From Wenzhouxiangella sp. AB-CW3 (GTDB lineage Bacteria > Pseudomonadota > Gammaproteobacteria > Xanthomonadales > Wenzhouxiangellaceae), in contig NZ_CP061368.1 in assembly GCF_014725735.1 (NCBI RefSeq), forward strand, positions 1 to 64,000: a DNA stretch of 64,000 bases. Direction: 5' to 3'. The number at the start of each line of letters is the position of its first letter. Position 1 is the first letter of the stretch. Positions 54,557 to 63,566 of this stretch are shown piece by piece. The position numbers and the translations under genes are program-made. A model generated the notes under the pieces. The model searched no databases. It had not been told where the DNA came from and worked only from the letters and a program-made list of their open reading frames with translations.

Positions 54557-56212
54557 ATGAATACGATCAACCTGATTCGCAGCTTGCTACCCGCACTCAT
54601 GGTGGGAGCCGGCATGGCCATGGCGGACCATGATCACGACGATCATGATCACGAGCATATGCACGACGACGCGCTCGTGGGTGCCGATGAGCCCATTGGC
54701 ACGGTGGATTTCGGCGCCGATTGTCCCGAGCCGGCGCGCGCGGAGTTTGACCGTGCCCTGGGCCTGATGCATCACATGATGTATTTGCAGTCGCGCGGCG
54801 AGTTCGCCGACATCGCCGAAGACCATCCTGACTGCGCCATGGCGCACTGGGGGGTGGCGACCACGCTGTTTCAGCCGTTGTGGGGCACCACGCCCACCGA
54901 CGAGGAGGTCGAACAGGCCCGCGCGGCGATTGAACGGGCCCAGGCTACTGTCGACCGGGACAACCAGCGCGAACGCCTGCTGATCGAGGCCACGGCAGCC
55001 TTCTTCGAGCCCGAGACCGACCGGCTCTGGGATCGCATGCCGGGCTGGATCGACGGCATGGCGGCTGCCTACCAGGCCTACCCCGATGATCTCGACGTGG
55101 CCGCCCTGTACGCGCTGTCTCTGGTGACCGAGGCCATACAAGCCGACGACCATCACGCATTGCACGAGAAGGCGGAAGGCATACTGCAGCGCGTCTGGGA
55201 ACAGGAGTCCGCGCACCCCGGCGCGATCCACTACGCCATCCATGCCAGCGATGCCGACGGCCGGGCCGAGAACATGCTGCACATGGTCGAGGCCTACGGC
55301 GAAATCGCCCCGGATGTGCCGCATGCGCTGCACATGCCCTCGCACATTTACGTGCGCCTGGGCGACTGGCCCGAGGTGATCGGCTGGAACCTGCGCTCGG
55401 CCGAGGCGGCGCTGAACCACGATGTCAATGGCGCGATCTCGTATCACTACATCCATGCCATCGACTACCTGGTCTATGGCCACCTCCAGCGCGGCGAGGA
55501 TTCCGCCGCCCAGGCCAAGTGGGAAACGGCCCTGGACAAGGGTCGTCACCAGGGCGGCTTCCCCGGCGCATTCCACCTGGCCACCATTCCGGCACGCCTG
55601 GCCGTGGAGCAACGCGACTGGGAGGCCGCCGCGGCGATCGAGCCGCGCACGCCCGACTATCTTCCCTGGGACCAATTCCAGTGGCCCGAGGGTTTGAGCT
55701 GGTACGCACGCGGGCTGGGTGCGGTCCACACCGACGACCTAGACTCCGCTCGCCGCGCCGAGCAGCGCCTCGCCGAACTGGCCGAGGCGGCCGAGGAGGC
55801 GCCCGACACACGCTTCGCCGTCTACCTCGAAGTCGACCGCCGCATCCTGGCCGGCTTCATCGCCCAATCCGAAGGCGACAGCGAGAAAGCTGTCGAACTG
55901 ATGCGTTCGGCCGCCGAGCTGGAATCCTCGGTCGAGAAGCATCCGATTACACCCGGTGCTCTGTACCCACCCAACGAGGCCCTGGGCGACCTGCTCAGAA
56001 AACTGGACCGACCGGACGAGGCGATGGCGGCCTACCGGGCCTCCGACGAGATCTGGCCGGGACGCTACAACACGCTGCTGGGGGCAACTCACGCGGCCCG
56101 AACTGCCGGCGATGACGAAGCCGCTGCCGTGTGGTCGAGCCGGTTGGTCGAGGTGGCTCCCGATGCCGAGCGCACAAGTATCGAGGACGCCCGCGAACTG
56201 GCCGCGCGCTGA
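54557..56212 (+). CDS. Exported TPR protein with His-rich N-terminus
   Basis: A 551-residue protein with a signal peptide (SLLPALMVGAGMAMA) followed at once by a metal-binding-type stretch DHDHDDHDHEHMHDD. The rest is helical TPR text: ALGLMHHMMYLQSRGEFADIAEDHP, DVPHALHMPSHIYVRLGDWPEVIGWN and ALGDLLRKLDRPDEAMAAYRASDE. The HALHMPSHIYVRLGDW segment is the most distinctive and recurs in a family of uncharacterised secreted TPR proteins. ATG 54557 follows CGGAG; an upstream in-frame reading from 54092 overlaps the cupin gene and is rejected. It may hold or sense a metal with the cupin partner. Confidence 0.84.
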   Translation: MNTINLIRSLLPALMVGAGMAMADHDHDDHDHEHMHDDALVGADEPIGTVDFGADCPEPARAEFDRALGLMHHMMYLQSRGEFADIAEDHPDCAMAHWGVATTLFQPLWGTTPTDEEVEQARAAIERAQATVDRDNQRERLLIEATAAFFEPETDRLWDRMPGWIDGMAAAYQAYPDDLDVAALYALSLVTEAIQADDHHALHEKAEGILQRVWEQESAHPGAIHYAIHASDADGRAENMLHMVEAYGEIAPDVPHALHMPSHIYVRLGDWPEVIGWNLRSAEAALNHDVNGAISYHYIHAIDYLVYGHLQRGEDSAAQAKWETALDKGRHQGGFPGAFHLATIPARLAVEQRDWEAAAAIEPRTPDYLPWDQFQWPEGLSWYARGLGAVHTDDLDSARRAEQRLAELAEAAEEAPDTRFAVYLEVDRRILAGFIAQSEGDSEKAVELMRSAAELESSVEKHPITPGALYPPNEALGDLLRKLDRPDEAMAAYRASDEIWPGRYNTLLGATHAARTAGDDEAAAVWSSRLVEVAPDAERTSIEDARELAAR

Positions 56213-56324
56213 AGGAATCGGTCCTGCAAGTTCCCGATGGGCTGCTCAAGTTCAGGGGCATGTCCTCGGAGATGGGCAGTTCGGATGAAACCCTGAGCGA
56301 GTAGCGAACCCGGAGGAGCAAATC

Positions 56325-57191
56325 ATGAATCAGCCTGTTGAAGCAGCCAACGAATACGTCGAGTTCTGGAACGACACCCTGGCGGAAAAATTCAACCGTT
56401 TCCGCGAGATCCTGATGAACGGATTGAGCTATCACAGCCGGGTGCCCCTGGAGCGTCTGAATCTGGATGCCGGCTCCAGGGTTGTCGATGTGGGTTGCGG
56501 CTGGGGTGACACCGCCATTGAGCTGGCCCGAAAGGTCGGACCAGAGGGGCATGCGCTCGGGCTGGACTGCGTCGATGATTTTCTCGACAAGGGCCGCGAA
56601 GATGCCCGCCGGGCCGACATTCACAATGTCGAGTTCGTGGCCGCCGACGTTCAAACCTTCCCTTTCATGCCCGAGTTCGACTTCTGCTTTTCGCGTTTCG
56701 GCATGATGTTCTTCGAGAACCCGGTCGCGGCCATGCGCAACATCCGTGCCGCGCTCAAGCCGGGCGCTGAACTGATGTTCATCGTCTGGCGCGATATTGC
56801 CGACAACCCCTGGGTGGGTGTCCCCAAACAGGTGGTGCTCGATTTTCTGCCAGAACCCGGCGATGACGCGCGCACCTGCGGGCCCGGCCCCTTCTCCATG
56901 GCCAACCCGGAAGTGGTCACCAAGCAACTGGAGATCGCGGGTTTCGGCGACATCGAGTTCGAGCGCACGGATGGTCCGGTCACCGTGGGTGACTCGGTCG
57001 AAAACGCCATGCAGTTCCAGCTGGCACTCGGCCCGGCCGGCGAAGTCTTTCGCGAGGCCGGTGAACTGGCCGAAGCGAAGCGCCCCGAAATCGAGCAGGC
57101 GCTGCGCGACGCACTCGCCCCCTATGAGCAGGGCGGACGCATCGTCATGCCATCGAGCTCGTGGACAGTCACGGCGCGAAGGGAACAGTAA
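56325..57191 (+). CDS. Class I SAM-dependent methyltransferase
   Basis: A 288-residue cytoplasmic methyltransferase. Motif I is VVDVGCGWGDTAIELA, followed by the acidic LGLDCVDDFL strand, the VAADVQTFPF segment and a post-motif SRFGMMFFENPVAAMRNIRAALKPG. This resembles the UbiE/Methyltransf_11-type group that methylates small molecules. Substrate unknown. GGAGGAG lies before the ATG. It is 112 bp after the TPR gene and may or may not share its transcript. Confidence 0.9.
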   Translation: MNQPVEAANEYVEFWNDTLAEKFNRFREILMNGLSYHSRVPLERLNLDAGSRVVDVGCGWGDTAIELARKVGPEGHALGLDCVDDFLDKGREDARRADIHNVEFVAADVQTFPFMPEFDFCFSRFGMMFFENPVAAMRNIRAALKPGAELMFIVWRDIADNPWVGVPKQVVLDFLPEPGDDARTCGPGPFSMANPEVVTKQLEIAGFGDIEFERTDGPVTVGDSVENAMQFQLALGPAGEVFREAGELAEAKRPEIEQALRDALAPYEQGGRIVMPSSSWTVTARREQ

Positions 57192-57295
57192 GTTGTCTGA
57201 CTGATTCGGTCGCCCAGTCGTCAGCCTGCCGGGCCTGGGTCTTTCGGCACCGCTACAATGTGGTGTATGGCCATCTGAGTATGGAGATTGCACCC

Positions 57296-58588
57296 ATGCC
57301 ACGATCTGTCTTGTACCTGCCGCTGGTACTGTGGTTGACGGCTTGCCAGGCGGAGTCCGAATCGATGCCAGAAACCGACCTGCGCTGGTCGGAGCCGGTC
57401 AAGGTGGCCTCGGGTGAGGCCTACCAGGGCCCATGGCGCATGAACGAGTCGGAGTTTCTCTACGTCGACGACCCAGCCGTTGCGCTGGCCGATGGCAAGA
57501 TCTTCTTTGCCTGGGTCGACAATGCCGACCAGGACATTCATTTCCAGATTTTCGACCGGGATGGTGAGCCCGAGCTCGATGAACCGGTCAATGTATCGGT
57601 CTCCGGAGACATTTTTTCCTGGCTGCCACGGGTGGCCGTTGACGGCGAGCGGGTCTACATCGCCTGGGAAGAAGTCCTGTTCACCGGCGGTTCGCACGGC
57701 GGCGAGATTCTGCTGGCGCGCTCGAATGATGGCGGACGCAGCTTCTCCGAGCCGATCAATCTTTCCAATACCACCGCCGGTGCCGGCAAGGGGCGCCTGA
57801 CCCGCGAGCGCTGGGACAACGGCAGCCTGGACTTGCTGGCCCGGAATGGTCGGGTGGTCGTGGCCTGGACCGAATACGAAGGTGCGCTACGGGTGGCCAC
57901 CTCCGCCGATGGCGGGGACAGTTTCGGCGAGCCGTTGCACGTGGCCGGCGACGACGAACTTCCCGCCCGCGCGCCGTCGTTGGCCGGCACCCCGGACGAT
58001 CGCATCTGGCTGGCCTGGACGGTGGGCGAGGACAACTCGGCCGATATTCACCTGGCCTACACCATCGATACCGAAGAAGGATTCTCCGAGCCGCGCCGCA
58101 TCCACGCCTCCGACGCCCATGCCGACAGTCCCGTGGTGCGTGTCGACAGCGAAGGTACGGTGCATCTGGCCTGGACCGAAAGCACGGGAGGGCCGTTGCG
58201 TGGCAGCCGCATCGTCTACGCACGCGACATCGATGGCAGCGGAGACTTTGGCGAGACCGTCAGGCTCTCCGGTGACACCATGGCAGTCTATCCACAGATG
58301 GCTGTTGCCGGTCAACGCGTACTGGTGAGCTGGGAGCGGTCGGCGACGGACAGGCGTCAACTGTTCGGAATCGGCTATTCCGCATCAGTTGACGGCGGGC
58401 GCAGCTTCAGCGAGCCGACCGTGATCGCGGCCACCCAGCGCGAGGAGTATGGCGTCAATGGCGGCAACCAGGGCTTGCTGATGCGCAAGCTCGACCTGTC
58501 GGACGACGGGCGAGCGGTCCTGGGCCATGCTACGTTCAACCGCAACGAAGCTTCCCATATCTGGTTGCTGCGGGGCAGAGTCGAGTGA
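57296..58588 (+). CDS. Sialidase-like beta-propeller lipoprotein
   Basis: A 430-residue lipoprotein with a lipobox LTAC (signal MPRSVLYLPLVLWLTAC). It has repeated BNR/Asp-box strands (SNDGGRSFSEP, SADGGDSFGEP, SVDGGRSFSEP) spaced through the chain, so a six-bladed sialidase-type propeller is likely. The arginine triad and catalytic Tyr/Glu of true sialidases are not evident, so glycosidase activity is doubtful. ATG 57296 is chosen because it gives a clean lipoprotein signal and has GGAG nine bases upstream; an ATG at 57281 is also in frame. Confidence 0.84.
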   Translation: MPRSVLYLPLVLWLTACQAESESMPETDLRWSEPVKVASGEAYQGPWRMNESEFLYVDDPAVALADGKIFFAWVDNADQDIHFQIFDRDGEPELDEPVNVSVSGDIFSWLPRVAVDGERVYIAWEEVLFTGGSHGGEILLARSNDGGRSFSEPINLSNTTAGAGKGRLTRERWDNGSLDLLARNGRVVVAWTEYEGALRVATSADGGDSFGEPLHVAGDDELPARAPSLAGTPDDRIWLAWTVGEDNSADIHLAYTIDTEEGFSEPRRIHASDAHADSPVVRVDSEGTVHLAWTESTGGPLRGSRIVYARDIDGSGDFGETVRLSGDTMAVYPQMAVAGQRVLVSWERSATDRRQLFGIGYSASVDGGRSFSEPTVIAATQREEYGVNGGNQGLLMRKLDLSDDGRAVLGHATFNRNEASHIWLLRGRVE

Positions 58589-58604
58589 GTCCAGCCATAA
58601 AAAG

Positions 58605-58624
58605 CGCCCGGCCGGAGCCGGGCG
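58605..58624 (-). terminator. Terminator of the amber-interrupted gene
   Basis: CGCCCGGC (58605-58612) pairs with GCCGGGCG (58617-58624) around a 4-base loop. Read on the minus strand, the stem is followed by CTTTTTAT, a good T-tract, so it ends transcription from the right (the gene at 58738-59112). Confidence 0.8.
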
Positions 58625-58737
58625 AAAGAAGCGCGGGGACGGAGGGAGCCCGCGCCCTGCGGGTTGATGGGCAGCGATGCCTTTGTTGACGCTGCCGATC
58701 TGTCAGGTATGACTCAGAGGGTGTCCAGACCCGGTCT

Positions 58738-59112
58738 TCAGCCACCTACTCCGACTTCGTACCAGGGGGTTGGGTTGATGGGGCAGCGGTAGCGGAAACC
58801 ATCGGCAGTGATCTCGACCTCGCTAACGCCGGTTTCACCAGGCTGCAGGGGGAACATGTCAAGCTGCTCGTGGGTCTCGCCATTCTGGAGTTGCCAGCCA
58901 ACGACCTTTTCGGCCTTGTTGGTAATTACGAAGCGATAGTTGCCCGGGGCCAGGTCCGCAAGGGTTTCCTCGGCGGCGAACTAGCCGTTGTACTGGTCAA
59001 GGTGAATCGTGGTCACGCCGTCCTCGGTTACCGGCGTGCCTGCCGAAGCCTGGAAAGCGACCGCAATGCCGAATACCAGGGTGGCGAGGGCTGAAGCGAA
59101 TCGGGTGGTCAT
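58738..59112 (-). pseudogene. Small secreted cupredoxin-like protein with in-frame TAG
   Basis: A complete small gene apart from one TAG at 58983-58981 (codon 44). It has an AGGAGA ribosome binding site six bases before ATG 59112, a signal peptide (MTTRFASALATLVFGIAVAFQASA), and after the TAG an uninterrupted FAAEETLADLAPGNYRFVITNKAEKVVGWQLQN, then GETHEQLDMFPLQPGETG and the Cys-containing YRCPINPTPWYEVGV, ending at TGA 58740-58738. A terminator follows. Reading continuously would give 124 residues with the flow of a cupredoxin-like beta-sandwich. Text before the stop is YNG and after it FAAEE, so a Tyr codon (TAC) to TAG change is one simple explanation. It is a recent pseudogene, a sequence error or a recoded gene. 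Confidence 0.75.
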
Positions 59113-59295
59113 TGGGTTTCTCCTTGGTTCAAATGAAATCAGGTTTGAAAGAAATCACGATGTCGTCGTGTGGCAAGCATTGTCCGCGCCTTTCCGCCTG
59201 TCGCCTATCAGGAAAAACGCGTAAGCCTTGTTCTTCTTTTTCTCCCGACTCCCGATCCGTTATGATCCTGACTGGTTTCCACGCCCGGCCCATCA

Positions 59296-60150
59296 ATGCC
59301 TGCCCGACGATTCCTGCCCTGGCTTCTCCTCTTCCTGCCGCTAACCGGCCTGACCGGCGAACATGCCGACCGTGGCGATACCCTGGCCGAGGCCCGCGAG
59401 GCCGGCGAAGCCACGGTCACCGTGCTTTACGTTCCAGCCGGCGGCTGGGCCTATCGTGAGGGGGATGGTGAATTGACCGGTGTGACCGTCGAGATCATGC
59501 GCCGGTTTGCCGACTATGTTGCCGAGGCGCGCGGTATCGAACTTGAGCTGGATTTCGTCGAGGAAACCGACTGGACCGTGTTCTACGGCCGGGTGCGCGA
59601 TGCCGAGGGCGGTGTGTTCGGCATTGGCAACGTCACCATCACCGAGCCCCGGCGCGAGGAACTGGCGTTCTCGCCGCCGTACCTGGAAAACATTGCCGTT
59701 CTGATCACGCATGAAGACCGGGGCAAAGTTGATGGCCCGGAACAGGCTGCCCGGCAGCTGGCCGATCTGCGCGCACTGGCCTTCGAGGGCACCCTGCACG
59801 AAACCCGCCTGAAGGCGCTGCGCGACGAGCACTGGCCTGAACTGGGCATTGATTGCGCCGGCAGCAATGACGAGATCATTACCGCGGTGGCCGACGACAC
59901 GCATTTCGCCTACATCGATGCCTACAACTACTACGGTGCGCGCGACCGCGGCGCCCCGCTCAGGCATCACCCGGCTTTCGACGACACCGGCGAACAGTTC
60001 GGCGTGATCATGCCGCTGAACAATGACTGGCAACAGCTCGTCGACGAGTTTTTCGCGCACGATGGTGGCCTGATGCAGCGCGATTTCTACCGCGAACTGC
60101 TGGCCGAGCACCTGGGCGAGGCAGTTGCCGATCTGCTGACCGGGCAGTAG
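59296..60150 (+). CDS. Periplasmic solute-binding protein (SBP family 3-like)
   Basis: A 284-residue exported protein (signal MPARRFLPWLLLFLPLTGLTG) with the two-lobe amino-acid-binding fold: TVTVLYVPAGGWAYREGDGELTGVTVEIMRRFADYV and GVFGIGNVTITEPRREELAFSPPYLENIAVL correspond to the ligand-contact strands. No permease or ATPase gene is nearby, so it may be a stand-alone sensor or enzyme-like relative and not a transporter part. The fold is clear, the ligand unknown. Stop codon TAG. Confidence 0.87.
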   Translation: MPARRFLPWLLLFLPLTGLTGEHADRGDTLAEAREAGEATVTVLYVPAGGWAYREGDGELTGVTVEIMRRFADYVAEARGIELELDFVEETDWTVFYGRVRDAEGGVFGIGNVTITEPRREELAFSPPYLENIAVLITHEDRGKVDGPEQAARQLADLRALAFEGTLHETRLKALRDEHWPELGIDCAGSNDEIITAVADDTHFAYIDAYNYYGARDRGAPLRHHPAFDDTGEQFGVIMPLNNDWQQLVDEFFAHDGGLMQRDFYRELLAEHLGEAVADLLTGQ

Positions 60151-60243
60151 CCCATTCGACTCATGACTTCTGGCTCAGGCGGGATTCAGCTTGCCGTCCG
60201 ATAATCAAGGTTCCATTCCATCGGAATCCTTTATCGGGAGGCA

Positions 60244-60642
60244 ATGCAGATGAAAGTCGTTTCCAGAGTTCTGGTCCTGGGCCTGGTCACCGTGCTGCTG
60301 GGCGGTTGCGTGTTCAGCGTAGGCGGCAGCCGTGGTTCATCGGGGGAATCGGACTGGCAGCAGATCGAGCGTGAGAACCGTGCAGCGATCGCGCGGCTGA
60401 GCAAGGGCATGTATGTCGACGAGGTCCGTTCGCGCATGGGTACGCCGGATTTCCTCGAATCCTTCTCTCGCGCTGACTATGACTACCAGGTGCTGTTCTA
60501 CCGTACCCATCGCGTCAAGGCTGATGGCATGACCACGCGCGACGAGACCACGCCGTTGATCTTTGCCGATGGTCTCCTGGTGGGCTGGGGCGAGGCGGCC
60601 TGGGTCGATCTGACCGGCCGTCCTTTGACGGGTCGGCCCTGA
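60244..60642 (+). CDS. DUF3192-type lipoprotein
   Basis: A 132-residue lipoprotein: MKVVSRVLVLGLVTVLLGGC carries the lipobox LGGC, and the domain NRAAIARLSKGMYVDEVRSRMGTPDFLESFSR...YQVLFYRTHRV...TTPLIFADGLLVGWGEAAW matches DUF3192, a small SmpA/BamE-like fold. It is anchored in the envelope; function unknown. GGGAGG precedes the ATG at 60244; an ATG at 60250 would also serve. Confidence 0.87.
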   Translation: MQMKVVSRVLVLGLVTVLLGGCVFSVGGSRGSSGESDWQQIERENRAAIARLSKGMYVDEVRSRMGTPDFLESFSRADYDYQVLFYRTHRVKADGMTTRDETTPLIFADGLLVGWGEAAWVDLTGRPLTGRP

Positions 60643-60661
60643 GTTGACAGCCCCCGCGCGA

Positions 60662-62137
60662 TCAGAACGTCGACAGGCCGGTGGCTTCCATGATCCGGTA
60701 TTGCCAGTAGCGCAAGCGGCTCTCGTCGGCGTACTCGTCGTAATCCAGGCTGTATGAGCGCCCGTTGCGGTTGTTCCAGCGCTCATCAAAACGTTGTCTG
60801 GCCTGGACAAGTGGCGGTGTTGCATCGGTCCCGCGCAGGTGCAGCGCCGTCTCGGGGTTGAGGTCGTCAAGGTTGCGCCGGGTGTAGTTGGCCGTGCCGG
60901 CGATCAGCTCCGTTTGGCCATCGCCGAAGCGCACCAGCAATTGCTTGTCGTGGCATTGCTCCCCGGTGGTGTGGCACCAGCGCACATCGACACCGGCCCG
61001 GGTCAGTTCGGCGGCCACCGGTCGGTTCGGCACCCCGTTCTTTCTACGGCCGAAGGCGTGTTCGTTGGGATCGAGCAGTGCGCTTACACTTGCCCCGCGC
61101 CCGGCCGCATCTTTCATCGCCTCGATGATGCCGCGATGGGAGAGGTAGAACATCGACAGCTCGACTTCGTCTCCGCTGTCTGCAAAGTCAAGCAACTCGA
61201 TGACCGCATCGCGTATCGCGCTTTCGGTGAGCACCTGTATGCTGAGGTCAGCATCGGCCATCTGCGGCGGAACGGCCTCCGGTGGACGATCCCACAACGC
61301 GCCATTGTCGGAGAATGCCACGATGGCCCGTTCAGAGGCCAGCAACTCGAACACGGCCGGGCCGGACAGCACCACGGCCTGGTTGGAATGCGCGCTGGAG
61401 GCATCGTGTGGGTTGGCCGAGGTCACCAGCCCCTTCCATGTTTCGCCGTGATCGACGACCAGTGTCTTTCTGTGGTTGGCCTTGAAGTTGGCCAGGCGTT
61501 TCCAGCTCCTCAGCGTGATCGGCTCGTCACCGACCGGGTTGGGCAACCAGCCACCGTCGGTGTTGTTGCCCAGCCATCGGCAGCAAAGCCGCCACAGCCC
61601 GGACCAGGCCGGGTTGGAATCACGCAGGCGATCAAGATCGGTGACCACCACTTCGATGCCGGCCTCGCGCATGGTCTGAAGATGGGGTGACTCCATGCTG
61701 CCGTAAACCGTATTGATCGGGTCGGTGATGAACACGATCTCAAGCCCCGGCACGGCCGTTTGTTGTTCAACCAGTGCCTCGGTCAGTTCCGACGACAATG
61801 CCCGCATGTCGTCATCATCGGCAGCGCCGGCAAACTCGTTGAACAGGAACATGTCGGCCACGATCAGGCGCTCGGCCTGGGCAATCAGTTCCAGCTTGCG
61901 ATCAAAGATGGTCCGGTCGATGCGACGCTCGCCGTCCTCGTCCACCCAGGTATCGTCGGCCAGGTACTCGATCACCGGCGCGGGGTACTGTCCGCCGGTC
62001 AGCGCGAGACCCTCGGGCAGCGGCTTGACACTGTGCCAGGTCCCCGAGGCGATCCAGGCCAATGCCAGCGTCGCCAGCGCAATGCGGCGCCAGCGCAAAC
62101 GAATACGGCCATGGGTGGCCTGATCGATCTCGGGCAT
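60662..62137 (-). CDS. Phospholipase D-like protein
   Basis: A 491-residue membrane-anchored PLD-superfamily protein. After one N-terminal transmembrane helix (RRIALATLALAWIASGTW) come two HKD half-sites: FKANHRKTLVVDHGETWKGLVTSANPHD and WCHTTGEQCHDKQLLVRFGDGQTELIAGTANYTRRN. Both HxK lysines are present. Members act as phospholipases, cardiolipin synthases or nucleases. Its start is 11 bp after the patatin gene's stop, and DJ-1, patatin and PLD form one three-gene operon, which favours a lipid substrate. Confidence 0.88.
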   Translation of the reverse strand: MPEIDQATHGRIRLRWRRIALATLALAWIASGTWHSVKPLPEGLALTGGQYPAPVIEYLADDTWVDEDGERRIDRTIFDRKLELIAQAERLIVADMFLFNEFAGAADDDDMRALSSELTEALVEQQTAVPGLEIVFITDPINTVYGSMESPHLQTMREAGIEVVVTDLDRLRDSNPAWSGLWRLCCRWLGNNTDGGWLPNPVGDEPITLRSWKRLANFKANHRKTLVVDHGETWKGLVTSANPHDASSAHSNQAVVLSGPAVFELLASERAIVAFSDNGALWDRPPEAVPPQMADADLSIQVLTESAIRDAVIELLDFADSGDEVELSMFYLSHRGIIEAMKDAAGRGASVSALLDPNEHAFGRRKNGVPNRPVAAELTRAGVDVRWCHTTGEQCHDKQLLVRFGDGQTELIAGTANYTRRNLDDLNPETALHLRGTDATPPLVQARQRFDERWNNRNGRSYSLDYDEYADESRLRYWQYRIMEATGLSTF

Positions 62138-62148
62138 GTTTGCCTAAC

Positions 62149-63054
62149 CTACTGTTCCAGCGCTTCGGACAACTTCTGGCGCAACTCGTCGGCGCCCGAT
62201 TCGGCCTTGTCAAGAATGTCGTCGACACGATCAAAATACAGCAGGCGGATACCCGACAGTTCCGGCTTGATATAGATATCCGGTGGATCGGCCCGCCGGG
62301 CCTGGGCAATCAGCGACTGCTGCATGATCTCGAAGGTCTTGAACAACAGGTCGGCCAGGTCGGGCGACTCGTCCTGTTCGGGGTTGCGTGAGCCGGTCAC
62401 GTCGATGGCCACGACGATGTCGTGGTCGGCAACCTGGTCCCAGGGCAGCGGGTTGGAAGTGCCGCCATCGATCAGCAGCTTGTCGTCGCGCTTGACCGGC
62501 GCGAACAGGCCGGGCACCGCCATGCTCGCCTTGAGCGCCTCGAACAGATCGCCCTCCTCCAGCACCACGGTTTCGCCATCCCAGTAATTGGTGACGACGA
62601 CCTTAAGCGGAATGTCGAGATCGTCGAACTCGCGTGCATCGATACGTTCGGCCACCAGCTCGAAGAACTCGTCCGGGTCCAGCAGGCTGCCGTCATCGAA
62701 GTCGATTTCGAGTAGATCGGTCAGGCCGATATCCAGACCGTCGTCGTTGGAAAACGGGTCCAGCGCCGAGCCACCAAACTCTTTGAACAACTCGCGCATG
62801 CCCTCGGCATCCATGCCGGCGGCGTACAGCGCACCAATAATCGCGCCAATGCTGGTGCCGGCGATAGCCGCGGGCCGGACTTCCAGTTCCTCGAACACCT
62901 CGATCATGCGGATATGCGCCAACCCAGCCGCCCCGCCCGAGCCCAGCGCCAGGCCGATGGTTTTTGACGATTCCTCGTCACCGGCCATGGCCGGCGTTGC
63001 GATCGTGCCCGCCAGCCACAAAGCCAGAAGGCCGGTCAGGAGGCTTCTCATCAT
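62149..63054 (-). CDS. Patatin-like phospholipase
   Basis: A 301-residue exported lipase of the patatin family (signal MMRSLLTGLLALWLAGTIATPAMA). The oxyanion hole is LALGSGGAAGLAHI, the nucleophile Ser lies in GTSIGAIIGAL and the catalytic Asp in LLIDGGTSNPLPWD (DGG). It resembles the RssA-like group. The ATG at 63054 overlaps the DJ-1-family gene's stop by four bases (ATGA), so the two are translationally coupled. A longer reading to 63261 is rejected. It likely releases fatty acids from phospholipids in the periplasm or outer membrane. Stop codon TAG. Confidence 0.91.
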   Translation of the reverse strand: MMRSLLTGLLALWLAGTIATPAMAGDEESSKTIGLALGSGGAAGLAHIRMIEVFEELEVRPAAIAGTSIGAIIGALYAAGMDAEGMRELFKEFGGSALDPFSNDDGLDIGLTDLLEIDFDDGSLLDPDEFFELVAERIDAREFDDLDIPLKVVVTNYWDGETVVLEEGDLFEALKASMAVPGLFAPVKRDDKLLIDGGTSNPLPWDQVADHDIVVAIDVTGSRNPEQDESPDLADLLFKTFEIMQQSLIAQARRADPPDIYIKPELSGIRLLYFDRVDDILDKAESGADELRQKLSEALEQ

Positions 63055-63566
63055 GACAAGGCCTGGATGATGGCGCGGCAGAAGGCGGGCAGATCGTCGG
63101 GCACGCGACTGGAAATCAGGTGGCCGTCGACCACCACCTCCTCGTCCACCCAGTCGCCGCCGGCATTGACCATGTCGTCGCGAATCGAGGCAAACGAGGT
63201 CACGCGCCGGCCCCGAATGATGTCGGCCGACACCGCCATCCAGCCGGCATGGCAGATCCACGCCACCGGCTTTTCCGCCTCGCTCAAAGCGCGCACGAAA
63301 TCCACCATGTGGCGGTGGCGGCGCATCCGGTCCGGCGCCATGCCGCCGGGAATGACCACGGCATCGAAGTCCCCGGGATCGACCTCGGAAATATCGTCAT
63401 CGACACCGACCGCGTAACCCTTGCCGCTGTGATAAGTGTGCTTCCCGGCCCCGAGCACGCTGACCCTCGCACCGGCCTCGATCAGCCGCAGGCGCGGGTA
63501 GTGCAGTTCCAGCTCCTGGTAATTGTCCTCGGCCAGAATGGCGACATGCTTGTCGGGCAGGCTCAT
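63051..63566 (-). CDS. DJ-1/PfpI family protein
   Basis: A 171-residue DJ-1/PfpI-superfamily protein. The nucleophile Cys is in VAWICHAGWM, with the following His of the CH dyad, and the Glu of the elbow region is in ILAEDNYQELEL. PfpI-type members are proteases or deglycases and general stress proteins. It is the first gene of the DJ-1/patatin/PLD operon and overlaps patatin by four bases; a cytoplasmic redox or glycation-repair protein ahead of two exported lipid enzymes is an odd pairing. An AAGGAG ribosome binding site precedes the ATG at 63566. Confidence 0.91.
   Translation of the reverse strand: MSLPDKHVAILAEDNYQELELHYPRLRLIEAGARVSVLGAGKHTYHSGKGYAVGVDDDISEVDPGDFDAVVIPGGMAPDRMRRHRHMVDFVRALSEAEKPVAWICHAGWMAVSADIIRGRRVTSFASIRDDMVNAGGDWVDEEVVVDGHLISSRVPDDLPAFCRAIIQALS

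Noticed and set aside
54092-56212. Long plus-strand frame starting inside the cupin gene
   Set aside because: The 155 codons before 54557 are Arg/Pro-rich out-of-frame translation of the cupin gene. The true start has CGGAG and a signal peptide at 54557.
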